A DNA stretch of 64,000 nt, taken from positions 82,733,735 through 82,797,734 of the forward strand of contig NC_051066.1 of assembly GCF_004664715.2 (NCBI RefSeq). Direction: 5' to 3'. Every line of letters begins with the position of its first letter. Position 1 is the stretch's first letter. Position numbers and translations under genes: made by a program. This stretch comes from Peromyscus leucopus (taxonomy: Eukaryota > Chordata > Mammalia > Rodentia > Cricetidae). The notes under the pieces were generated by a model, which made no database searches, had not been told where the DNA came from, and worked only from the letters and a program-made list of their open reading frames with translations. Below are positions 12,290 to 24,420 of this stretch, one piece after another.

Positions 12290-12929
12290 AAGGAAGGACC
12301 AGGATATGCCAGAAATTAAACTACATTTGACTCTGTACATTTACAAATGAATATTGTTCTGTTTGGGGTTTTGTTTGTTTAGTTCCTTTTTAAATCCTTA
12401 TGATAACATTTCATGTATTTTTAAGATTTATATTTGCTCCTTGACATACTTAGACATTTTTTAACAAATTGTGAAATGTTTTTCCATCTTTCATATATGC
12501 ATGAATCACCATATTTGTGGATTCTGTAGGGAAGGATACAGCCAACTGAAAATCAAAGTAATTTACAGAAACAAATTTTATCTATAAGGCATATTGTTTA
12601 ATTGTAATTGTTCTCTAAAAGCACCCTGTATCAACTTTGTCACTGTAGCAGACGTTTTAGTAATCAAGAATCCATCAGGCATGCTTACCAGCTGTTCACA
12701 GGTTGGAAATCCTCCTATTTTGGGGTTGTAGTGTTTCTTGAACCATTCCCCCATTGATTTCTATTGACATCCATGTTTTCAATATAATAGACTCAAGGAG
12801 ACAGAATTCTATTGCAAATACCTACATATTTAGATCACATTTCAATAGATTATTTCTGTGGATAAATTGCATCAATGAATAATATTGTTAATCTAAAGTC
12901 TTTCCAAAAATATTTATTTTTATTATTAA
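12290..12929. other. Unannotated stretch, no feature recognised
   Basis: AT-rich sequence without a recognisable gene or repeat. Confidence 0.5.
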
Positions 12930-13120
12930 TTATGTGGTGGATTTGTTCAAGTGAGTGCAAATATGTCTTCCAAGAGACCAGAAGAGACCTTCAAATCACT
13001 GTGCTACAACTGGAGTTGCAGGCAATTGTGAACCACTTGACATGGATATTAGGAACTAAACTTGATTTTCCTGCATGAGTAGCAAGTGTTCTTATTTGCT
13101 GAACCATCTCTCCAGCACCA
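12930..13120 (-). mobile_element. B3-type SINE, antisense
   Basis: The antisense blocks 'gaccagaagagaccttcaaa', 'aactggagttgcaggcaatt' and 'gaaccatctctccagcacca' follow B3 order, ending in the antisense of the tRNA-like head. It is moderately diverged. Confidence 0.85.
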
Positions 13121-13628
13121 AATACATGTGACCTTTGAGAAAATCCAGACCGGTGACTTACTGATCTTGAAGAGTCCTACAAGTGCAGATACAACTTTAC
13201 ACAGTCTGTGCTTTGTCCAGTTTAACTCACCTTCAAGATGTCACTCAAACTTCATATTCTGTCTTTCTTATAAAATGTCATCTACCTAAGATCACAGAGC
13301 TGTTCTGGTTTCATTGTCTGTGTCATTTTCATTCTCTTCAGTAATAAAGTCACAAGTAACTTTAAGAATTGAGTCTGTGTTCTTCTATATACTACTGTGT
13401 GTTCTTGGACTCTGAATTGGAGTGGACACTTACCTTAGGAGAAATACGTCTACCCATAAGAATAAAGTGGTAGCCTCTTTTTTCCTTCAGTTCTAACATT
13501 ATACTTATGGTGAAAGTGCTATTTTCTACTCTGAAGAACATATAATATGTTTTATGTTCATAAATTGCTGGTTGTGGAAAGTATGCATTTCTAATCCAAT
13601 AGCACTAATCAGATAAGGAAGTCCAATA

Positions 13629-13629
<1 letters not shown>
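13121..13629. other. Unannotated stretch, no feature recognised
   Basis: Unique-looking sequence between a B3 SINE and a (CA)n array. No gene seen. Confidence 0.5.

Positions 13630-13681
<52 letters not shown>
13630..13681. repeat. (CA)n microsatellite
   Basis: An uninterrupted AC array of about 26 units. Confidence 0.98.
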
Positions 13682-13683
<2 letters not shown>

Positions 13684-13801
13684 GGGAGAAGGAGAAAGAG
13701 TGGGAGAGAGGAGTATAAAATATCTCAATTAAACCACAACTCAAATGATACTCTATGACACCAAGACATTGTTTAATTTTTTGTAAGGAGAAAGGGGAAG
13801 G

Positions 13802-13805
<4 letters not shown>

Positions 13806-13868
<63 letters not shown>
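13806..13868. repeat. (GA)n microsatellite
   Basis: A pure GA array of about 31 units, only 125 bp from the (CA)n array. Confidence 0.98.
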
Positions 13869-13871
<3 letters not shown>

Positions 13872-16800
13872 AAAAGACTGTTTAGCAGTCTGATTTTTTC
13901 CCCTACAAAGTCACAAAGCTTAATTCAAAATTTTCCTGGAATTGATAGTGCCAGAGGCTAAGCTAAAAATAATTTTGCCTCATTAGATCTTGTAGTTTAA
14001 CCTCTGAAGTGGAAGGTTCTTGACAGACACATTGAAACGCCGACTCACAAAGCAACATTGAAAAAGGAAAAAGAATAAAGAGGAATCGTTCCTATTAAAT
14101 GACCCAGAGAGAATCAAAGAGACAAAGAGGACTATTTCTGTAACTTTCTAGGTCCAAGCATAAGGTTGCTGGGCTCTTCCAAGTGGATTGCTCCTGGCAG
14201 CTTCAAATGTATCACATGCTAAATAAGCATGGAATTCTATAGAGGAGCAAAGCTCTGAGAGTAAAAGTTTAACAGACAATCACAGGAATCTTAGAAAAAA
14301 GAAAAACAGGGCTTGTTCATAACCTGGTGAAAATTAATAATAAATATTAATAATAATTGTCACCCCATCTCCTTTCCTCATCATGAACAAAGCTTTGGTA
14401 TTAGGCTCATGGAGGAAAAAAACACATAATAATTTGCTCTTCAGGCTCTTTCTGAAGAATCTCAAACTGATGAAGTAGGGTTAGCTTGATTGTTAAAATG
14501 GAGACTTTTAGGTTTTTATAATGTTTTTCTTTTCTTTCTTTCACTTCATGATCCAGCAAGGCAAAATGTATATTAGATTATTTGAGAGTCTGTTCACGGA
14601 ACATATTCCTTGTAATCTGTTATCTTTTCATTCATACTGAGAGTAGACATCTCACTGAGGAGAAAAAGAAAAGGACTCATATATGTCAGAACTCAGTGAA
14701 GTAGAACAACCATCAATGATCCAGATAAAGTAATAAAATAAAGATCAGAGCACCTGCAATTGTAGAAGCCAAAGAAAAACTTGGTAGAAATTCCTCCTCT
14801 ATGAGGTAGGGGCATGAAATGACATACCCCTGCAGAAATAGTACTTGTGAAGAACACCTGGACCGGACCATGAAGATCTGGATGCCAAACACCAGATATC
14901 AACACCTGTCTCTCAGTGCTCCCAGGTATGAAATGTGGGTCAGCTAAGGGAGAAGACTGAATCTTTGTATCCAGGCAACAACACCGGCAAGCTGCAGGAA
15001 AGGTCAGGGGGAGCTGTATATGGGGAGGTGATGCCCCAGACTGACCAGGATCTGAATAGCTGTGCTCTGAAGCAGACATCAGCTCTGTATCTATGCTGAT
15101 TCAATTAGCTGTTGCTTCCCTTCTGCCTTCAAATGTCATGACAAGGTTGTTGTTGTGTTGTTGTTTTCTTTCTTTCTTGGTACCAACCCTAAGCACTTAC
15201 AGTTAAACACATTTCAGGAGTCAATTCTAGCTTAACCATGCTGGGGATAGTTAGAAAGTCTCTTCATTCAGTATCATGTTTCCCAGACACTAACAATTTC
15301 TATCCCATTGAAACTTGATAGCAAAACTGTCTCTGAGAAAGTTCAGATTTGAGAAAACTGAGTTACAGAGAACTCAATTTCACTAAAATTCTGAAAGTAG
15401 CAGAAAATAGATTCAAATTAAGACCAAATATTTTTGCGTTCAGTTATGATTTTCTTATATATTTTTCCTGTATTAATGTTAAACAATCCACAAATAAGTA
15501 TTTTTACACAATACATCAGTCACAGTTCAAGAAAAATGCTCACATATCAGATTCATCCTGGGTTAAGAGAGTTTAACCAGAGGCAATTTAGTTAGACTTA
15601 CAGTGATCAGGGAAATCAGTAAAGGGGGAGTACAATGTCTAATGCTGGCATCAGCAGGAAGTTATCCAAATCTGAAGTCAGAGGAAAGAAAGCACTTTTT
15701 TTAGTTTGTTTTTGTTTTTTGTTTGTTTGTTTGTTTGTTTGTTTTGCCACCCAGAAGGGGTAGATGAATGGAGAAGGCTTCCAATGTGCAACAGGAAGAT
15801 TTACTAAAAGGAATCACTAACCCTTTCCTTCTCCTTTAGAAAGAAAATGAGAGAATAAACACCCTACTTTCTCTTTTCTTCACCCTCCTGCCCTGTGCCC
15901 TGTCTTGTCCCCTCTGTTTACCCAAACAGAAACAAGTGAGCTAAGGGGTCTTCACACAGTCCAGAGGTATCAGGATCGAGGAGAGGGCAGGCTAAAGAAG
16001 ATGGGCACAGATCCAGAGCAAATGGGAAATACTGAGTACACACCAATTACTCCAATAGCAAAACACTATTAAAGATTTTAAGAAAACATGTTTTTACACA
16101 CACTCATGAGCATCTCCTAAAAGTAGTTTTCAAAATGATGTTTCCACTTTCTTGATTATTAACAACAGTTTTTCTACACTTTCCTAAGGACTACTTTTCA
16201 AATTGTGGTTATGTGATGAGCTGCTTCAAAAAATGCCATTGTCTGACCAAAATATTACTAAAGTTTCAGCTTTTAGTGAGGATAGTTGGCAAGTGATGGG
16301 GGAGGTTGATTGGCAAAGAACCTTCCCTGGGCCCATGATGGGTCATCAAAGCCTTCCCTTCCTTAATAAAACATCAAAGGCTGAGCATGCTGAAGGGTGT
16401 TCATAAGATTAAAACTAAGGTGAACTATAAGTTCTTCACAGTGGAAAATGGCCAGGAAATATTTTGTGAATCTTTTGGGCAAAACTTTCCTATTTATTCT
16501 CTGAGTGTCTATTGCCAGGGTTTCTGTGGTATGTAAAGATAATTCTGAACTCTAGAAGATCTGATTTTCTTACCTACTCCTTTATGAAGATGAGTTAGAT
16601 ATTTCTTCATGAGTTCAGCAGTACTGATACAATGCCTGTGACAAGTGACTCTTGCAGGTGTTAAGGGGAGGGAAAGACAAAATCCTTCTAGTTAAGGCCA
16701 AGGCCTCCTTGGGATGATTGTAGGGAAGAGGACATGCTTAGCAAACATGGAAACAAATCCCAAGCTCAGAGCTTCCCTGGGCCACATCCCAGACTAAAAT

Positions 16801-17111
16801 GCCATCTGTGCTATATTTAACCTCACTCTACAACATAAGTCCATGTTATATAATTCAAAGAGAACAAAGAAACCCTAACTTCCAGGCTGAAGCCCAGCAG
16901 ATTTAGCTACATAACTTTGGGAAACTGCTGAATTCCTTAACATTTTTGTTTCATTATCTCTAAAACAAGAAAATTATTGGTATTCTCATTGGTGATTGTG
17001 AGTAATAATTGAAAGGATATAAAACACATAATAAGAATTTACACAAAGGCAGGGAGAACTTCTGGAAATATGGTGGATTCAATGTTTTTAGGATGTCCTC
17101 TCTTGAAAGTG
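13869..17111. other. Long unique stretch, no gene recognised
   Basis: It holds a (GTTT)n patch (15704-15745) and one relatively long open frame on the minus strand at 14693-15079 (128 codons) that I do not recognise. That frame has no flanking splice pattern or polyadenylation site I would trust. No named repeats. Confidence 0.5.
15704..15745. repeat. (GTTT)n simple repeat
   Basis: T-rich tract with about seven regular GTTT units. Confidence 0.9.
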
Positions 17112-17305
17112 CCAAATGAGGGAGATGGAGAGGTATCTTATCAGGTAAAAATGTGCTTCTATGGATGACCCAGGTTCAGTTCTCAGCTGCCTACAAATAT
17201 CTGTAACTACAGTTCTCTGTGGTAGAAATGACCTTCTGTACTCCATCGGCTATGGATGTGGTATACAGATATGTGTGCAGGTAAAATTCATATCAAAACA
17301 TTCCT
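17112..17305 (+). mobile_element. B3-type SINE, sense, diverged
   Basis: It starts near 'gagggagatggagaggtatc' and continues with 'gacccaggttcagttctcag' and 'tctgtaactacagttct', matching the B3 layout with much drift. The tail lacks a clear A-run. Confidence 0.6.
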
Positions 17306-17519
17306 TTTAAAGAAGAGAAATACCAATTGATCTAATTTCTGTCTTCTCTTTTAACTGAAAAACTCCTCGGTCTTACAGGAAGGTCAACAGAATAAGGTGT
17401 AATGTCCTTGGATTCTGTTATGGTGCAGTCTAAAAAAAAACAAAAAACAAAAAAAACAAAGGATATAATAAACAACTCATACATCTCTTCTGTTCTTCCT
17501 TCTCCACCTCTTCTTCTTG

Positions 17520-17555
<36 letters not shown>

Positions 17556-18384
17556 CTTTTCTTCCTGTCTCTGCTGCCCCTTTTCTCTCATACAGAAAAG
17601 CCTGAGAATTACATGAAATATTAAAAGTCTGAAAAAAATTAAAACTGCAAAACCTAACATTTGGCAACACGAAAATGATAAGATTGGCCCCAATGGGGGA
17701 TGCTTTATTGGTCCCCACAATCACTGTTTTCTCCTCCCTACATAGATTGTTTCTTTGCTTTGAGACTCCCTCAACATGTCATTCAGACTCCAATACTCCA
17801 TGTAATCTCATAATCAGCCTATCCTTTTCTCTCTCTGATGAGCTATCCAACAGTTCTTGTATGTCACTTCCTTTGTTCCAGCAAGTAATAAGAATGTTTT
17901 AAATGATTTTTATTTCATGCAAGTGGTTGGTGACCTACAGAGGAGGGAGAAAGCTGAAGAAAAGTATTACTTCCCCTTAGCACCTAAATAGTGTCTACCA
18001 CCTCCTTATTTGGACCCTGTACAAGGCATATATCCAGTGTTAATTCTTCCACAACCAAGTTCATTTCCACTCTTTGCTTTATTCTAGAAGCTACAGAGTC
18101 ACTAAGTCTTACAGAGTAGTCTAAAAGAAGTAACATTTATAAGAAGAAGGTACATAATACAGAGAATAGGCTGCTCTCACTTTACCAGACATGACATTTA
18201 ACATAGACTGCACATTAAGCAGTTAAGCAAAATATAGGCAATTCAATAATATTCTTTGGGAATAAGATTTGATTCAAAACAATTTTTAAAATTAAAATAG
18301 CTTTTAAAAATTCAACAAATAAAATAACAAGAAGTATAGCACTAGATGGCCTAGTGAGCTATACCTATAGATTACTGTAGCTGT
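17306..18384. other. Unannotated stretch with an (ATT)n array
   Basis: Apart from the (ATT)n array at 17523-17554, no gene or repeat is recognised. The 130-codon minus-strand frame at 17332-17724 contains a poly-isoleucine run translated from the array and is not credible as a gene. Confidence 0.5.
17523..17554. repeat. (ATT)n microsatellite
   Basis: About ten perfect trinucleotide units. Confidence 0.97.
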
Positions 18385-18865
18385 CATCAGAGAAGTTTCT
18401 GTCTTCAGTAGGTGGTGATTAATTCAGAGATTAACAACTGGCAAAGGTGCGGAGAATAAGAGACTGAAAAATGTTGAACCCTAAATGTGACATCTATATC
18501 ACTCACCTTCCTGCCAAAGTTCATGGATCATCGTAGAAGAGAATGCAGAAACTCTAAGACCTGGAGGAGTTAGATAACTACAGGGAAACAGTGTCTTTTG
18601 GGCAAAACAGAACAGCCACACATGTGAACTCACAGTAGTTATGACAGCGTGCACAAGACCTTCGCATTCTCAAACCAGGACCAATCCCAGCATGGAGAAG
18701 GAAGGAAGACAGGAAGTTCCTCCCTAGCCAAGAAATTATTGGCAATTGTTATTTTCTGGGGAGGGAGAGGCAGTTTTCCAAAGAATGTAGCCCCTGATAA
18801 GTCAGCCGTGTTCCAGTGGAAGTCCATTCATCCAAGAATATAGGGAGGCACTAATTGGGTATGAT
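18385..18865 (+). mobile_element. Old L1 3'UTR (Lx-like), sense
   Basis: Block order matches an older rodent L1 3'UTR: 'ggtggtgattaattcagaga', 'gaaacagtgtcttttgggca', 'gtgaactcacagtagttatg', 'gcacaagaccttcgcattct', then 'aggcactaattgggtatgat'. Its end is where the young, partly inverted L1 at 18890 inserted. Confidence 0.65.
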
Positions 18866-18878
18866 GGGAATAAAAATT

Positions 18879-18889
18879 TCTAAGGGGAA
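18879..18889. repeat. Target-site duplication, left copy (TCTAAGGGGAA)
   Basis: The same 11 bases recur at 19508-19518 and bracket the L1 insertion exactly. Confidence 0.93.
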
Positions 18890-19507
18890 ATTTTTTCCTT
18901 TTATTTTATTTTACAATACCATTCAGTTCTACATATAGCCACGGATTCCCTTGTTCTTCCCCTCCTGCCCTCCTCCCCTGCCCCCCAGCCCATCCCCCAT
19001 TCCCACCTCCTCCAGGGCAAAGCCTCCCCTGAGGACTGAGATTGACCTGGTAGACTCAGTCCAGGCAGATCCAGTCCCATCCTCCCAGACTGAGCCAAGC
19101 ATCCCTGCATAAGCCCCAGGTTTCAAACAGCCAACTCATGCAATGAGCACAGGACCCGGTACCACTGCCTAGATGTCTCCCAAACAGATCAAGCCAATCC
19201 ACTGTCTCACCTATTCAGAGGTCCTGATCCAGCTGGAGTCCCCTCAGCCTTTGGTTCATAGTTCATGTGTTTCCATTCGTTTGGCAGAAATCCACAAAGA
19301 TACCCCAAAATAGACTGCTGGCAGTGGTCGAGAGACAGCCCAAACTGACCTACTCTGGTGATGGGATGGCCAAACACCCTAATAGTCGTGCCAGAAACCC
19401 CATCCAAGGACTGAGGAATCTGGATGCAGAGATCCACAGCTAGGCCCTGGTGGAGCTCCGGGAGTCTAATTAGTGAGAAAGAGGAGGGTTTATATGAGCG
19501 AGAATTG
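18890..19507 (-). mobile_element. Young L1 insertion with 5' inversion
   Basis: The left part (18890 to about 19285) is antisense L1 3'UTR, closely matching 57450-57835. At about 19285 the match jumps and flips: 19286-19507 is the reverse complement of the region equivalent to 57872-58098. Perfect 11-bp duplications flank the whole segment. This is the classic product of twin priming during L1 reverse transcription, with about 36 bp lost at the inversion joint. There is no ORF2; only 3'UTR is present. Similarity to the 57-kb L1 implies the same young subfamily. Confidence 0.93.
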
Positions 19508-19518
19508 TCTAAGGGGAA
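19508..19518. repeat. Target-site duplication, right copy
   Basis: Second copy of TCTAAGGGGAA, marking the right end of the L1 insertion. Confidence 0.93.
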
Positions 19519-19867
19519 TTTTTTTTTAAGATATACAGATTTTAATACTGAAAGAATGGATTTCCCAGTTACAAAAGACATGACCAGAGACAGACACATC
19601 TCTTGTCATCTTGGGAGGTAAATATCACAGAACTGCACTTTGGTCTGCTACACACAAGGATTTGATCCAAGGACAGGATATCATGGCCAAAATGTTATTC
19701 ATACTTCAGGGTGATTGAAACACACATGAAGGCCTTTAAGAAAGGAAGAATGTGCTATTTATATTTCCAATATGAGAGCCCTATAGGAAAAGTAATAAAT
19801 AAGAAAAGGAAAGAAGTAATCTCTAGAAAATGGAGAGCAGATAAAGCAGTGATGAAAATAAATCTTA

Positions 19868-20262
19868 CTGAGTATCTTATTTGGGGTTTCCATTGCTGGG
19901 AAGAGACACCATGATCATGGCAACTTTTGCAAAGGAAAACATTAAATTGTGACTGGCTTATAGTTCAGACATTTAGTCCATTATCATCATGGAGGGAAGC
20001 ATGGGACACACAAGCAGACATGGTGCTGGAGAGATATCTGAGAGTTCTACATCTGGATTGGCAGGCAGGAGGAAGAAAGAGCCACTCTGGGGCTGGCTTG
20101 AATATCTGAGAAATCAAAGCCCACCCCTCGTGACACACTTCCTTCAAAAAGGCAACTCCCTAGTCCAAAAGGCCATACCTCCTAATGTGCACTCAAACCA
20201 CAACACTGGGCTAGAAAGCCCCTTGCTTAAGGGGATCACTGCTATTGAAGGGGAGCCATACC
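19868..20262. mobile_element. Abundant muroid interspersed repeat (URR1-like, name uncertain)
   Basis: It has 'ccattgctgggaagagacac', 'aaaggaaaacattaaattg', 'ccattatcatcatggaggga', 'gacatggtgctggagagata' and 'cacacttccttcaaaaagg', the block order of a very common rodent repeat. The frames of up to 137 codons across it are not genes. Confidence 0.7.
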
Positions 20263-20264
20263 CA

Positions 20265-20385
20265 GATCCCAGCATTCACATGGTGGCTTACAGACACCGA
20301 AGCTTCTACACACATGGTTCACACAAATTCACAGAGGCACACATACATACACCCAAAATAAATAAATTTATAAGCCTATTAAAGA
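20265..20385 (+). mobile_element. B3-type SINE, 3' half, sense
   Basis: It begins at 'cccagcattcacatggtggc' (mid-B3) and ends in a CA-rich, 'aaataaataaattt' tail. The tRNA-like 5' half is missing. Confidence 0.65.
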
Positions 20386-20680
20386 AGCCATCTAGTCTAT
20401 AAGTGTATGCAATCGTGAGGAGTAATATGAAATGGTTGCTAAAAAATAATCAAATAACAGGAAGGCTTGCACTGGAGAAATTCTAATAGCATAAATAAAT
20501 CAAACATTGCTGGGATGTTTTTAGGAATTTGAGATTGAGATGGGGAAGATCAGATATGAAAATAAAAACTCCAATATCACTTTGGTGAAGTTGAATCAAG
20601 GATTAGCTCATTTTAGATTTTATTTTTCAAACGCAATATAAAAATACAGATTTTAAAATTATTTATGCATGTATGTTTTT

Positions 20681-20684
<4 letters not shown>

Positions 20685-20730
<46 letters not shown>
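20685..20730. repeat. (TG)n microsatellite
   Basis: About 23 TG units forming the boundary of a minus-strand SINE on its right, as expected for a SINE CA-rich tail. Confidence 0.97.
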
Positions 20731-20733
<3 letters not shown>

Positions 20734-20880
20734 GCACACATGTACTAAGGTGCACATGTGGAGGTCAGAAAACAGCTGTTAGGAATTAGTCCTCTCTGCC
20801 CACTTTGTAAGATAAGGAAGATTTAACTCAAATCTTCAGCTCTGCATGCAAGACCATTTACCCATTGAGACACTTTGCCT
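20731..20880 (-). mobile_element. B2/B3-type tRNA-derived SINE, antisense
   Basis: The antisense blocks 'gcacatgtggaggtcagaaa' and 'gaccatttacccattgagac' (antisense tRNA-like head) are separated by a diverged body. The (TG)n array is its tail. Confidence 0.7.
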
Positions 20881-21274
20881 AAAATATATATCATTTAGAA
20901 AAAGAAATAATTGAGATATTCCTTTACATAAAACATAACTACATGTATGGTTGTGAAATTTGAGATGGAGGAGGGTCAACCAAAATCAAGTATGTTTGAA
21001 AATGCCTTAAAAAAAACTCTCGGGTATTTTGCCTGCTAAAATAAGAAAAAAAATAAAATAAAAATAAGTAAGATAGAAATTAAAATATATATTATAAACA
21101 AAAAATAGAGAAAAGTAGCTGAGTAAGGGGAGAATGAATAGTGTAGAGGATTCTAGTTTATGAAGATCTTGAGGTAAACGAAAAAGTAACATGTTCGTGT
21201 CAGAAAAGAAAGTATCAGAAAAAGGAATCAGATTTGCCAATATGAAACACACAATGTATACAGAACTGTTTGTT
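20881..21274. other. Unannotated stretch, no feature recognised
   Basis: AT-rich, A-rich on the plus strand near 21050-21100. No gene seen. Confidence 0.5.
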
Positions 21275-21385
21275 TATTTGAAACAGTATCATCTCATGGC
21301 ACCCTGCCTGTCTACCTACAACTAACCATTCCCTGTCTTCAGCCTCTCAATTAGCTTGGGTTGCAGGCATCTACTACCTCACAGG
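21275..21385 (-). mobile_element. Old B1-related SINE, antisense, degraded
   Basis: The spacing of 'tttgaaacagtatcatctca' and 'gcttgggttgcaggcatcta' suggests a decayed antisense B1 or proto-B1. Low certainty. Confidence 0.4.
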
Positions 21386-21623
21386 GTAGTATTTAGATTT
21401 AAGGAGGAAATGAGCTGATGAGTGTTTCTACATGAGGCTGAAGTGAACCCCCTTCCTAGGAAAGAGGCTGTCAGACGACCTGTAAACAAATACAACAAGC
21501 AATTTGCTTGGATTAGCAAAATCCTATTGTAAGTTCTTCATTAAAAGTTCAAAAAGTATGTTTTAAAGGATATTAAAATATCCACCCAAAAAACACATGA
21601 AATGCATATGTGCATATATATGT

Positions 21624-21654
<31 letters not shown>
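21624..21654. repeat. (CA)n microsatellite
   Basis: About 15 CA units preceded by an ATATGTGC-rich patch. Confidence 0.95.
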
Positions 21655-21655
<1 letters not shown>

Positions 21656-21739
21656 TAGCACATTTCTCTATCTGTAAAACAATAAACTAGGTAAATGTAC
21701 AATAAAAAAAATCAATGAAATTTGTAAACAATGATAAAA

Positions 21740-22180
21740 TTACCTATATGCTGGAGGCTCAGAAACATTAGGAATGTGGAAAAAATTGGAACTTTGGTTC
21801 TGTCTTCATGGGAAGGAAAATTGTTATAGCTGGTATTGGAAAATATGAAGATGTCAAAAAATAAAACAGGACTACTATACAATCCAGCCATCCCACTCCC
21901 AGCTGTGTATCTAAATGAAAACCAAGTCAATGTCACTTCCATTTTTGTAGAAGTGATCATAGTAGCTAAGAAATGAACACCGTCTCCCTGATGGGTGATG
22001 GATAATGAAAAATGGTAGATGCTTGATGGAGAGCTGTTATATCTTGTCCTTTACAGCAAACATGGAAGAAATGTGGCTGTATGTAAAGGTAAACAAACCA
22101 GACATAAAGGCAGAAACTATGATGTCTCACTCATGTGTCATCTAAAGATGATCTCACAGAAGGAGTCAGTAAAGAAGGAT
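21740..22180 (+). mobile_element. Old L1 ORF2 C-terminal region, sense
   Basis: Sense blocks follow the end of ORF2 in order: 'acaatccagccatcccactc' (around 21880), the 'gatcatagtagctaagaaat' block, the 'gatgggtgatggataatg' block and 'atgatgtctcactcatgtgt' near 22125. No frame is open. Confidence 0.65.
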
Positions 22181-23694
22181 GGTAGAAGAGAAAATCAGTG
22201 AGAAACTGGCCGAGGTAAAAAGTGACCAATAGGAAGAACACACTCTGGTGTTCTGTTGCACAACTGGGTGAGTATGAATAACAGAAGAGGGAATTTAAAA
22301 TATTTTCATAATAGAAATATAATAAAAATACGAAGTAATGGAAATGCATTGGATGTTTCCTTTGGGACCATTGGAAACTGAACCCAGGGTCTACCACTGG
22401 CTCTTAACTGCTGAGCTACACACCAGGATTCCCAGTAAAGGTACTCCATGTTCATGCATGTATCAGCTCATTATACTATATGCCATAATTAAAAACATTT
22501 GTCATGTGTCAATTAAACCACAGCTAGGAGAAAAACAATAAGAAAAACTGTGCATGTTTACAACTATGTAAATTTTATGTATCGGGGGGGTTGTTATAAT
22601 ATGAAAGTTTATCAAAGTATTTGATCTCCAATAGAATGTGGAAATTGTCAAAATGTAGAGCTTGTTAAATGCTGTAATTCCTATGTTGTTAAACATGAAA
22701 CTTATAAACGGTCAGTGCTCTAAAAATAATTTAATAGGGCAGAGTTAGATTGAACAAAATAGTTGTGAAAAAGAAAATCTAGAAGAAATGAGTCCCTTCC
22801 TAGGAATGCTCAGTCTTTTCTCCCAGTTACTCAATGTGTAGGATCTAACCACGGCTTTCAAATTATGAGCAAACTTAAACCCTTCCAACCTCAAGGTCCT
22901 TGTGTTAGGCATTTAGCCACAGCAAAGTAAAATGTAAGTAACACACAGGGATATCCAAACCAGGGAGATAAAGGGAAACATGTTTTGTTCTATTGGTTTC
23001 ATAGATCTTACTGTGGGAGACCACATATTTCAAAACCTTCAAGTATTCCTTTGATGAACATCTGTTCCAGAAACCCAAAGAAAAGCAAAAAATATAACAG
23101 GGCACTGAGCAAACTGTGAGCAAGCTCGAGTTATGTTTGAGAGGAATGGAACCAACTGAGCAAGCAGATTAAACCACCCAAACTGATGTCCGACTTCCCT
23201 GAAAGGAACCTAATAGATGCCACCATTGCCAAAAGCACAAAGATAGGCTGATGCTGCTTGCAGATTATAATCTGCTAGGCTGAGACAAGCAGGGAATATC
23301 TCCAGAGTCAAACTTCTGATGGATTATTCCTCGATAAGTGATGAAAAATACAGATTTGAGGAAAACATGGAGTGTTGGTTCTAGAATCTGGGAACACCTG
23401 AAATCAATAACAAGATGTCCCAGTGCTTATGTCATAAACCTAACATATCCATATGACCAGAGTCCTAGGCACTGCCACAACCAGGCAAGCACCATGTCTT
23501 TAAGATTACTGCTGTATGTCAGTCAGGATATATTGCATTATGCTGGTCAAAAATAAAATCACTTCTGCATCCCAGCACCTAGAGTACGAACTATTGTTCT
23601 GCTCTGACCTAATGGGAGGGTGAGAGGCTAGAGCTCCCAATGACATTCAAGGATATGTAACTCACATGTCACTGCCCACTGTCTTGGATTATAT
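22181..23694. other. Long unannotated stretch
   Basis: No gene recognised. A G7 run lies near 22584. Frames up to about 88 codons resemble nothing known. Confidence 0.5.
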
Positions 23695-24060
23695 ATAATG
23701 CCCCCATTGGCTAATTTCCAGGTTGATACAGCAAAGTACCTGACTGGAAGCAACTTAAAGAAAGAAGGGTTTATTTTAGCTCCCAATGTGAAAGTATAGT
23801 TCACGCTGTTGGCAGGAGCTTTAAGAGGTAGCTGGCCACATTGCATCTGCACCTGGGATTGACAGTAATCAGTGTTCATGCTCAGCTCATTTTCCTCCTT
23901 TTTTATAAAGTCCAGGAATCCAACCCAAGGAACAGTGCTGCCTGCATTTAATGTGACTTTGCACACAGCCAGCCGATCTAGATAACCCTTTACAGACAAG
24001 CTTGGCAGCCTGTCTCCTAAGTGACTCTAGAAGCTGTCAAGTTATCTCTGTGGCCAGAGA
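23695..24060. mobile_element. Abundant muroid interspersed repeat ('ggtttatttt' family)
   Basis: Blocks in order: 'ctggaagcaacttaaagaaa', 'gaagggtttattttagctcc', the ACAGTAATCAGTGTTCATG segment, 'gtccaggaatccaacccaag', and 'gtgactctagaagctgtcaa'. The same arrangement is at 45505-45870. The 123-codon minus-strand frame here is spurious. Confidence 0.65.
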
Positions 24061-24227
24061 AGATAGGAATGAGTAATTGTGAGTCTCTACTGTTAACATT
24101 TTGCATAGTCGCTAGAGTCATCCCACACTCAGTGTAGCATCCACGAAACAGGGTGACAGAACTCCAAGAGAAATAAAAATGAGGAAGTTACAAAGGATGC
24201 ACGAGATGAAACATAAAAGTCAGTTAT

Positions 24228-24420
24228 TAGTCCTGTGCTGCCAGCATGGCTCGTCGGTTAAAGGTGCTTTCTGCATAAACCTGGCACCCAAGTTCAGTCT
24301 GAGAATCCCACAGAAAGGTGGAGGAAGAGAACCAATCCCACAGAGTTGTTCTCGAACCTCCACATACCTGTGTATCCACACTCAGATCACCCACACACAC
24401 TGATAAAAATTAAATAAAAC
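24228..24420 (+). mobile_element. B2/B3-type tRNA-derived SINE, sense
   Basis: The tRNA-like head 'cagcatggctcgtcggttaa' is followed by a 'ggtggaggaagagaaccaat' block, 'gttgttctcgaacctccaca' and a CA-rich tail ending 'aaaattaaataaaac'. Same type as 3692-3885. Confidence 0.75.

Noticed and set aside
17332..17724. 130-codon minus-strand frame
   Set aside because: Contains a poly-isoleucine block from the (ATT)n array.
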